From Paenibacillus qinlingensis (GTDB lineage: Bacteria > Bacillota > Bacilli > Paenibacillales > NBRC-103111): a stretch of DNA of 64,000 nt. Each line of letters begins with the position of its first letter. Within the stretch, counting starts at the first letter, position 1. A program made the translations under genes and the position numbers. Location of the stretch: positions 62,001 through 126,000 of the forward strand of contig NZ_JABMKY010000006.1 of the NCBI RefSeq assembly GCF_013204845.1, in the 5' to 3' direction. The notes below the pieces were generated by a model, which saw only the letters and a program-made list of their open reading frames with translations, had not been told where the DNA came from and did no database searches. Shown here piece by piece: positions 45,404 through 54,800 of the stretch.

Positions 45404-46243
45404 TGTCAGAAACCAAACAATTGCTTTGATAAACTCATTTGGAAGCTCATAAACCTTTAGATACTTTTTCATTTCATGGGTAATCCGTACATGATCGTCG
45501 CCAAACGCTTCCACATATCGAGCCAATTGCACATAACGTTTAATGTCTTCATGGAAATCATCTGCAGTAGCAGGCCGTGAATGAGATTCAACGTATGTTT
45601 GAACATCATACCTATTAACTTGCTCCATTAGTCTCAGAAAGTTTGCACTGGTATATCGATAAGGACCACCGTAGATGGCTGGTCCGAGTGCGTCACCAAG
45701 AAATAAGGTTTTATCTTCCTTCACGTAGAGAAGACAAGAATCCTCTGCATGATCGCCGCCAACGTGTTCCAACTCACAGAGTACTCCTCCAAGATCGATA
45801 GTTAGCCTATCATGGAATATTACATCAGGTTCAATGATGTGTAAATCACGATTATTTCCGTATTCTAACTGGATATGTCTGGCACTGGCCTCATTAATAA
45901 TTCCCCCACGAATAAGTTCATTGAGAGTCTCATCTGTCCAAATGAGGCCTTTAAGTTGACCTAGCCGCGTCGCTGTCTGATGATTCGCGATCGCGGGAAG
46001 TTTCCATTCAGACATGCCAAATGTATGATCCCAATGCCAATGTGTCAACACAAGCAGATCGGGCAAGCGAATGTTGTGCCGAGTGAGTTCCTCGCGAAAT
46101 TGCGCAGCGTGGGCTGGAGAATTTCCAGCATCGAGTAACAGTGTTCTTTTATCACCGACAATCGCAGCAAGTATTGGACGGTCCGTTTTATGATCCGCAT
46201 GCTGGATCCATATGTGCTTACTTATACGTTCAATCTGGGACAT
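45389..46243 (-). CDS. MBL-fold metallo-hydrolase
   Basis: A 284-residue protein with the metallo-beta-lactamase metal motif HWHWDH ('LVLTHWHWDHTFG', about residue 62), a further ligand in 'HVGGDHAEDSCLL', the bridging Asp in 'FLGDALG', and a late His in 'VESHSRP'. The ATG follows AGGAGTTC. This family hydrolyses varied substrates, such as lactones, thioesters and nucleic acids. The substrate cannot be told from the sequence. It is a single minus-strand gene that separates the SH3-like protein from the second regulator-chemoreceptor pair. Confidence 0.85.
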   Translation of the reverse strand: MSQIERISKHIWIQHADHKTDRPILAAIVGDKRTLLLDAGNSPAHAAQFREELTRHNIRLPDLLVLTHWHWDHTFGMSEWKLPAIANHQTATRLGQLKGLIWTDETLNELIRGGIINEASARHIQLEYGNNRDLHIIEPDVIFHDRLTIDLGGVLCELEHVGGDHAEDSCLLYVKEDKTLFLGDALGPAIYGGPYRYTSANFLRLMEQVNRYDVQTYVESHSRPATADDFHEDIKRYVQLARYVEAFGDDHVRITHEMKKYLKVYELPNEFIKAIVWFLTSDAK

Positions 46244-46307
46244 AATGAACTCCTATTCCTCAAGAATGCTATTAGATATCATAAGGGGAAATTGTAATTT
46301 TAACAAC

Positions 46308-46329
46308 GATACTTATAGTCCGTCGACTC
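46308..46329 (+). promoter_or_regulatory. Conserved palindromic element, site E
   Basis: Fifth copy, identical to sites A and D over the 22-base block. It ends 59 bases before the HTH gene ATG at 46389, followed at 13 bases by AGCTTAACATG and then AGAAGGGTGCTT. The leader is homologous to that of site D. Confidence 0.72.
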
Positions 46330-46388
46330 TACTCGAGCATTTAGCTTAACATGACTATATACTCATTACTCAAGAAGGGTGCTTAATT

Positions 46389-46658
46389 ATGGATATTTTG
46401 CTGGATTTCGGATTACGCCTCAAAGAATTACGGCTGCAATCAAGTATATCTCAGGATATGCTTGCCTCTCTCTCTGGGCTGAATAGAACATATATTGGAG
46501 GTGTGGAACGTGGTGAGCGCAATGTATCGTTGAAAAATATTGAAATTCTGTGTCACACACTTAGCGTAGATATTAGTTATTATTTTGCAGATGAACGATT
46601 TTCTATGCGCTTAAAGCATAAAAGTTTAAAGCTTCAAGGAGATAAAAGAAGTAATTGA
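46389..46658 (+). CDS. Short XRE-type HTH regulator (no C-terminal domain)
   Basis: An 89-residue protein, almost only an XRE HTH: '[19 protein letters not shown]', '[19 protein letters not shown]'. Over the first 71 residues it matches the regulator at 42153 at 61 positions by my count, but it ends 18 residues later and lacks the STAS-like domain. It may be a truncated duplicate or a functional short form that competes for the same operators. Its ATG is preceded by AGAAGGGTG and element E. A chemoreceptor gene starts 29 bases after its stop. Confidence 0.85.
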   Translation: MDILLDFGLRLKELRLQSSISQDMLASLSGLNRTYIGGVERGERNVSLKNIEILCHTLSVDISYYFADERFSMRLKHKSLKLQGDKRSN

Positions 46659-46687
46659 TTACAAGCGTGTGCATTCGGAGGGAAATG

Positions 46688-48676
46688 ATGATGACAAACA
46701 AGGGAAATTTGTTTCGAATGTCGCTAAAAAGTAAGTTGATCTTATCTTTTTCTGCTATTTTATTAATTCCATGTTTGACCATAGGTTGGTTTTCATATCA
46801 GAGTTCCAAAGAAAAAGTAGAGCAGCATATTATGGTGGCTGCTCAGGAAAACGTGAATTATTTTAATAGACTGATTAATGACTATATGGAACCAATCCGC
46901 AGAGATGTCGATTATTTGGCGCAAAGCTTGCCCAACAAGCTTGAAAGTTCCAATCTTTCAGAGCCTACCGTAAAAAACTTAATTGCCAAATTCCAATCCC
47001 TTCACTCCGAGCTGGATGCGACTTATGTTGGTGCCTCAGACGGTAAGATGGTTCTTTATCCAGAGGTGGCTATGCCTGATGGTTATGATCCGCGCAAAAG
47101 ACCTTGGTACGAAAATGCCATAAAGGCCAAGGGTCAAACCATTATGACTGATCCGTACGTTAATGCGACGAATGGTGAGATTGTCGTTACATTTGCCAGC
47201 GCGACTGAGGATGGTTCCAAAGTCATTGCTGTCGATTTGAATATGACAAGGTTCGCTGCAGAAGTCAAGAAGGTGAAGATTGGGAAGCAAGGTTATTTGT
47301 CTATTATGGATAAGTCGAAGGCTTATCTGGTTCATCCTTCCTTGAAGCCAGGTACTCCGGTTCCAGCTGAACTTGCATCCTTCATTGGAGATGGTCAACG
47401 TGTCATCTTTTCTTCTAAACAAGAGGGTCAAGCCATTAGGTCAGTTGTTGAGCAGAATGATTTAACCGGCTGGAAAGTTATGGGGTCGCTCTCCCTCCAA
47501 GAGATTAATGACGAAGCAGCCGTAGTATTGAGAACAACCTTGTTTGTCATTCTAGTTGCTATGATCATAGGTGCGGCAATAATATATTTCATCATCCGCT
47601 CCATCATAGTTCCTGTCAGAAAACTAATTGATGTGTCTCAGCAAATCAGTGAAGGTGATTTGACAGTTCAAGTGGAAGAAACACTGGCTAGAGATGAAAT
47701 TGCACAGCTCGGCCAAAGCTTTAACAAGATGATCCATTCTTTAAGAACGATTCTGATGGAAGTGAGCGAAACCTCCAGTCTACTTGCAGCATCGTCGGAG
47801 GAGCTAACGGCAAGCTCGGAGCAGACTTCGAATGCTACGCAGTTCATTGCCGAGAATATCCAACAGCTGGCAGAAGGTGCAGAGACGCAGGTGGGCAGCG
47901 TTAAAATTGGGTCGCGAATTGTTATAGAAATGTCAAAGGATGTACAAGGAATTGCAGCTAGCTCGCAAGCAGTTTCTGAGAAAGCGGTGCAGGCTACCCA
48001 AATTTCAAAGGAAGGTAATCTGACCATTCAAACCGCGGTCACGCAAATGAGCTCGATCCAAAGTACTGTTGAAAATCTATCGCTAGTCATTAAAAATTTA
48101 ACCAATCAATCGAATGAAATTGGTAATATTGTTTCTCTAATTAGTGAAATTTCAGCACAAACCAACTTGTTGTCATTGAATGCTTCCATTGAAGCGGCGC
48201 GAGCGGGAGAACACGGACGCGGGTTTGCAGTCGTTGCTCAGGAAGTTAAGAAACTATCCGAGCAAACGGCAGATTCCTCCAAACAAATCATCAGCATGAT
48301 TAAGACAATACAGACCGAGGCGCAACAAGCTGTTCTTTCGATGGACGTAACATTCTCAGAAGTAACTGGGGGCATTCAAGTTATGAATAAAGCCGGTGAG
48401 TTGTTCAGTCAAATTCAGCTTTCGATAGAGGATGTGGAGAAGCAAATTCAGGAAGTATCTATCGCTTCTAAGCAAGTATTGAACGGTGTTGATCAAGCTG
48501 CCCAAGCGATGGAGACTATATCAGCCATTGTGGAAGAAAGTGCAACGGCTACACATAATGTATCCTCAGCAGCGGAGGAACAACTCGCATCTATGGAAGA
48601 AATTGCGGCTTCTTCCGAGGCACTATCGAAGATGGCCATTGAGCTGCAAGAAATGAATGAAAAATTTAAAATGTGA
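46688..48676 (+). CDS. Methyl-accepting chemotaxis protein with dCache sensor
   Basis: A 662-residue chemoreceptor; the ATG at 46688 (or 46691) has GGAGGG at the right distance. A first transmembrane helix at about 17-37 is followed by an extracellular dCache domain (about 40-275) with the signature '[17 protein letters not shown]' and '[17 protein letters not shown]'. Then come a second helix (about 280-300), HAMP (about 300-355), and an MCP signalling domain with tip '[20 protein letters not shown]' and '[19 protein letters not shown]'. dCache receptors bind small ligands such as amino acids. It forms a pair with the short HTH regulator upstream. Confidence 0.93.
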   Translation: MMTNKGNLFRMSLKSKLILSFSAILLIPCLTIGWFSYQSSKEKVEQHIMVAAQENVNYFNRLINDYMEPIRRDVDYLAQSLPNKLESSNLSEPTVKNLIAKFQSLHSELDATYVGASDGKMVLYPEVAMPDGYDPRKRPWYENAIKAKGQTIMTDPYVNATNGEIVVTFASATEDGSKVIAVDLNMTRFAAEVKKVKIGKQGYLSIMDKSKAYLVHPSLKPGTPVPAELASFIGDGQRVIFSSKQEGQAIRSVVEQNDLTGWKVMGSLSLQEINDEAAVVLRTTLFVILVAMIIGAAIIYFIIRSIIVPVRKLIDVSQQISEGDLTVQVEETLARDEIAQLGQSFNKMIHSLRTILMEVSETSSLLAASSEELTASSEQTSNATQFIAENIQQLAEGAETQVGSVKIGSRIVIEMSKDVQGIAASSQAVSEKAVQATQISKEGNLTIQTAVTQMSSIQSTVENLSLVIKNLTNQSNEIGNIVSLISEISAQTNLLSLNASIEAARAGEHGRGFAVVAQEVKKLSEQTADSSKQIISMIKTIQTEAQQAVLSMDVTFSEVTGGIQVMNKAGELFSQIQLSIEDVEKQIQEVSIASKQVLNGVDQAAQAMETISAIVEESATATHNVSSAAEEQLASMEEIAASSEALSKMAIELQEMNEKFKM

Positions 48677-48818
48677 TGTCTAGAAACTGGATTCGCCGGT
48701 TCTCATTGGAGATGATATCACGCTTAAATCCATTTGTTTCGTTAGTGAAGCTTGAAAAGAAGGTGTTTATGCAATATTGGGATAATCGTAAAATTCAAAT
48801 TGAAAGAAGAGGTTACTA

Positions 48819-51800
48819 ATGAGTTATCGTATGAAGAAAAGCAAATTTGCCTTCATTCTAACGATTTTATTGCTGGTTCAATCTTTACAGCCAACAGGAA
48901 GTATGAAAATTACGGCGGCAGAGGTTGGCGAGAATCCTCCAACTGCACAAGAGGAGAAAATACCGCCATGGGCACAGCAGGCTGTTGCCAATTTAACTCG
49001 CCAAAAGGTCATTCAGGGATATGAAAATGGCACGTTTAAACCGGATCAAATTGTAACACGTGCTGAATTAGCTGTATTTGTGTACCGTATGGCAAGCTTG
49101 ACCGGAATAAAGCATTCAGATAGAGATATCTCGGGTTTCTCAGATGTAAAAAAGGAATGGTTCGCAGAGGATGTACTAGCCGCATCGAAACTTGGTTTTA
49201 TCCAAGGTTATGAGGACGGTACTTTCCGCCCAAACGAGCATGTTACACGTGAGGAAACAGCAGTTTTGCTGAATCGCTTATATCCAAGAAAAACGCTATC
49301 TGTTTCAAGGTTTACAGATAAAGGCGCTATTGCGCCATGGGCGATTGAGGCCGTTGAATCATTATCTGATGCTCAGGTTCTACAGGGCTATGAGGATGGC
49401 GCCTTTCATGGAAAAAGGAATTTAACGCGAGCCGAACTAGCAGTTGCACTGGATCGTTTATGGAAGCTGACAAATAGTCAGACGCCAACATCTGATTTAA
49501 CGCTATCTGTTACTGTTCAAACACCGGATAATAACTTGATGGTTGATGCACAAGTATTTGTACATGCTCAGGGAAAAAAGATGTTCTTGGCGGAGGGGAA
49601 GACCGATGCAAAGGGGAACGTTAAGTTCTCTTTGCCATCCGGCTCTTATGAATTATATTCGATTGGTCAAGAATCTGTTGCTTATAAGAAAGTTGAAGTT
49701 GACAGTGAACATACGGCGTTTCAATTAAAGACTGAATCAGCCGCTTCTTTCACTGGTAAGATAGTCGCAAAGAATGGGAGCCCATCGGCCGGAATTGTGG
49801 TTAGCCTTACGACAAATCCTACATTCTTTGCTGTAACGAAGTCAGACGGAACATTCAATGCCGTTGTTCTTCCTGAAAAGGACTATACGGTTAACTTATT
49901 GGAAGATCCTCGAATTCAGAGATATGCAGCTCAGATTGATAGACCCGAGGGTGTATTCGAAGCTGGGATCGATGTGTTACAGGGGCTTAATTGGCTGGAT
50001 TCGGATCAAGTCTCAATGCCTGGCTGTGCGTGCAGCAAAGTTGCTTTAACGGGGACCTATCGTTCGCCTAAAGCAGGTGAACACAAGGAACTCGGCCAAT
50101 TGGTTTTCTCTTCTTCACAAGAAGCACCATCAGGGGGGGCGTCTGGCAATTCCTCGGGTAATCCCACTGGAGGAGGTAGTGACGCAGACCGAACACCCCC
50201 TTCAATTCCGACTAGACTGGTCGCTACCTCTGGCGATAAGGAAGCGGATTTGAGCTGGACAGCCAATAATGACAATGACTTGGCAGGGTATAAGGTATAC
50301 ATGTCTATTGACGGCGGTGTTACTTGGACGTTAAGTACAGACAATGGTCTAAAGACCTCATACAAAGCGAAAAGTCTTACAAATGGGATTTCCTATCAAT
50401 TCGCAGTTACAGCCTACGATAAGTTGGGCAACGAATCGCTACGCTCAATAAAAGTTGAAGTTATTCCTTCTGGACCACCTCCACTGGAAGACCATCAGTC
50501 ACCAATCATTCCCTCCGGTCTGAACGGTAATGCTGGTGACAGCAAGGTGACGCTTGCTTGGGAGGCCAACAGCGAAGCTGATCTGGCAGGATACAATGTT
50601 TATGTATCAGCTGATTCTGCAACATGGAACACAGCTGTTGATGTGGGAACGGCTGTAAATTATACGGCTCTCAATCTAACCAACGGTATCCCTTATCGCT
50701 TTGCTGTTACTGCTTATGATCAAAGCGGCAATGAATCGGATAAATCACCAACGATTACAGTAACTCCAGTCTCCGGCAATGGCGGCAACAGCTTGCCTCC
50801 AGACCCTATCGGGGCAGCCAACCCGCTAACTACAACTAGCATACTAAGCTTTTCGGAGATGACAGAATTCTTATATACCGGAAGTCAGCCGATACAAACT
50901 GGTGTAGCACCGGGATCGATTGACGAACACCTTTCAGCTGTGCTTAGGGGCAAAGTGCTGGATAAATCAGGTGGGCTCCTCTCGGGGGTGAAAATCACAC
51001 TATTGGATCACAGTGAGTGGGGGCAGACATTAAGCCGGGCCGACGGTATGTTCGATATGGCTGTGAACGGCGGTGGTAACGTCACGGTTCAATATGAAAA
51101 GAACGGTTATATGACGGTGCAGCGGAAGTGGAACGTCATTTCCGGTGATTACGCTGCCATTCCAGATGTCGTGATGACTGCTTATGATACGAAAGTTACA
51201 GTAGTAGATCTGATGGAAGCCGAGCAGGTTCAGAGTGCACAAGGCAGTACGGTTAGCGACTCAGCGGGACAACGTACACCAACGGTTATTATTCCGAAAG
51301 GCGTGACAGGTTCCATGCGTCTGCCGGACGGAACGATGCAGCAATTAACCGAAATTCATTTGCGGGCGACTGAATATACGGTTGGTGAGCAGGGGATGAA
51401 GGCTATGCCCGGAGATCTGCCTTCCTATGTTGGTTATACGCATGCCGTAGAATTATCGGCAGATGAGGCAGTCGCGACCCAAGCTTCTAAAGTTCTGTTT
51501 AATCAGCCCTTGTATTATTATGTGGAAAATTATCTTGAATTTCCCATAGGTGAAATCGTACCGACTGGTTATTTCGATCGGTTATTAGGAATTTGGGTCG
51601 CCTCTAATAATGGGAAAGTGCTTCGAATAGTGTCAATCGATAATGGAGTAGCTCAAATCGATACGGACGGGGACGGAAGTGAAGACAGTGAGGAGCGACT
51701 ACTCGAACTTGGTTTCACGGAGGAAGAGAGAGTGAAACTGGCAGAGCTGTACCTGCCAGGCCAAAGTTTGTGGCGAACGCCGATTGAGCATTTTACACCT

Positions 51801-54800
51801 TGGGACACCAATTGGCCATATGGACCGCCGCTAGATGCGATCAGCCCTCCGGATAAGAGCCCTAATTTTAATCAGATTGATATCAAAGACCCTTGTGAAC
51901 AGAGTGGTTCTATCATTGGCTGTCAAAACCAAACTTTAGGGGAGATCATTCCCATTCCGGGAACTGGATTGGCACTCACTTACAACAGTGAAAGGACCGA
52001 GGGCTTTTTACCTAAATCCAGACTTGAAATACCAGTCAGCGGTGCGACACCGATGCCTGCATCGCTCAAGTACATGACTGTACAGATTGATATTGGTGGT
52101 ATTACTTACTCGAAACAATTTGCCGCTTTGTCCAATCAACAATGGACGTTTGATTGGAATGGAATGGATGCTTACCAGCGATCTTTGACAGGCGCGCATC
52201 CATATACGGTAACTGTCGCTTATCATTACGCGGCTCGTTACTACCGTTCTGCAGCAGAGTTTAACCAAAGCTTCGGACGAGTAACGGCTACAGGTGTAGC
52301 TATTGGAAGAGCAGATGCGCAGCGTGAGGTAACCACATCACGGACGTGGAACGGACAGTTGGAGAGTCCCGTTAACCGTTACGAGGAATCAGGTATTGCC
52401 GGTTGGAGTCTGGATGTGCACCATATCTACGATCCAACGCAGAAAATGCTGCATACCGGTAATCATCAACAATTAGAGAGAAGTGCTTCGTTATATAATG
52501 AATTCATTATTACCGGTGATCCCGATAATTCGGTTAATAAGACGACGCTGGAACAGGACTTCGACTTCGACAGATCGATTTTGGTCGCAGGTAAGGAACG
52601 AGAATATTACACAACCGCTTACGCGAAAGAGGAAGATAACTACCTATTAATTCGCAAAGATTACGATGGGACATTTCATCGAGCTGGCGAATTTGGTCCC
52701 GATTTTAAACCATCAATTGTTAGAGTTGAAGCGTCAGGTGCAATTTATGTGTACTCGTATGAGGCTTCCTCAATAATCAGAAAAAAAAGAACAGAAACAC
52801 AGTGGATAGCTGTAGCTGGTAAGGGAACGAGAGGCAACGGCAGCACGCCGATTGCGGAAGGTTCAATGGCCAATCAGGCAGAGTTGGCTGAAGTAATTGA
52901 TTTGGAAATAAGTCCTGACGGAAGTGTTTATTTTCTTCAAGTTGAGGCAAGTAACAAAGTAAGATTGTACCGAATTGGTACAGATGGGCGCATAGCACAA
53001 ATGAATGATCCTAGCGTTGTTGAAAGCCTTGAGACGGGCCCTGCAACCAAGGAGGCTGTCGGACTTGTGCACGGTATCATGATAGGTCCTGATGGTAGCT
53101 TGTACTTGAAGGATACCAATACCGATTATTATGGCGGGATGAAAACTCGTTATCGAAAGATTAGTCCAGATGGAACACTTTCTCGATATGCAGGCGAGTA
53201 TGGTTATAACGTATATGGCACGAGCTTAGAGAACGGTGCAGTTGCCATTGGCACACGATTCAATGCGAACGATCAAGATATGATGGATGCAAAAGGGCGA
53301 CTTTATTTTCAGGATAAGTTCCGCAATGAGATATACCGAATTGATGAGAAAGGTGATCTTGAGCTGGTTCAATCGGCATTGTTGAAGAAAATGAAGGATG
53401 AGCTTCATGGTACGCGGTTATTTCTGCAAGCTGTAGAATCAGATGGCAGTCTGGTAGTTGCAGATGGTAATAATTGGTTTCTGAAAAAACATTACCGAAT
53501 TAAACAAAATGAGACGATGGATGTACCGGATGAGAGTGGAATGAAAATCTACCAATTTGACGGTGGGAATGGAAGACTTATAAAAACAGTCCATGCACTC
53601 ACAGGCGCTCTGATTAATGAGCTGAGCTATGATGACTCCGGGCATCTTATCGCCATCCATGATGAAGAGGGCAATCAGGTATCTATTGAACGCGATGCCA
53701 GCGGTGTGCCTTTAGCAATCATTGAACCGGGTGGAGTGAGGACGAAACTTGAGGTGGATGCTAATGGCGAGCTCGTTGCGGTTACGGATAACGCGGGTCG
53801 CTCATACAAGATGGTGTACGATGCCCAGGGACTGCTTACACGGTTTATTGATCCTAATCAAGCTGTCAGTAAGTATGAGTATGATAGCAAGGGGCTGTTA
53901 GTTCGTGCAGAGAATGCATTGGATGGCGTTAAAACACTGCAAAGGACAGATACAGCGGTCGGATATACGGTTGTTTTTACTGATCCGGAAGCTCGTTCTA
54001 CTGTTTATAAAGTAGAAAAATCCAATGGGAAATTGATTCGCACCTCGATTGACCCGGCTGGGGGACAAACGATTTTGACCGTTCAGGGCGATTACAACCA
54101 GCAGTTGGATTTGCCGAATGGTACGACCGTCAACAAAACGTTCTCCCCCGATCCGCGCTGGGGCATGAATGTCCCTGTGCTGCAAGAGATGACAGCCATA
54201 AATGCAGATGGTCGCCAAGTGCAATTCTCGGAATCTCGTTTGGCCGTTGTACCAAACGGTACTCTGAAATCCTACACCGTGCAGTACAACATCAATGGAG
54301 CAATATCCAAGGTGCAATATGAGGCAGCAACACGTAAATACACGGAGACAAGTGCAGAAGGAGCCATCCTATATACGTACTTGGATGGGAAGGGAAGGGT
54401 TAGCAGAATTGCGACTGCAGATACCTCGCTATCTGGAACTTCCTATCACTATGATGAACGAGGTCGTCTTGAGCGAATTGAACGTAGTGATCAAGCCCTC
54501 AATTATGTCTATGATGAGAAAAATCGGTTGAAATCGGTCATTGATGCTTATGGAAGCGTGAAAAACTACGGCTACGACGACACGGGACGGGTGACCAGTA
54601 TTGAGACACCTGGAGGTAAAACGTATCGTAAAGATTACGATGATTCCGGTAATCCAACCAAGATTACGATGCCTGACGGTACTGATTACACGCAGCATTT
54701 TAACTCATTAAATCAGTTTGCAGGATTCAACCCAGACGGCTTAGAGCCTTGGATCTCACTGGAGCATAGCAGTAGCGGAAAGTTAGAACGATCGAAGCTG

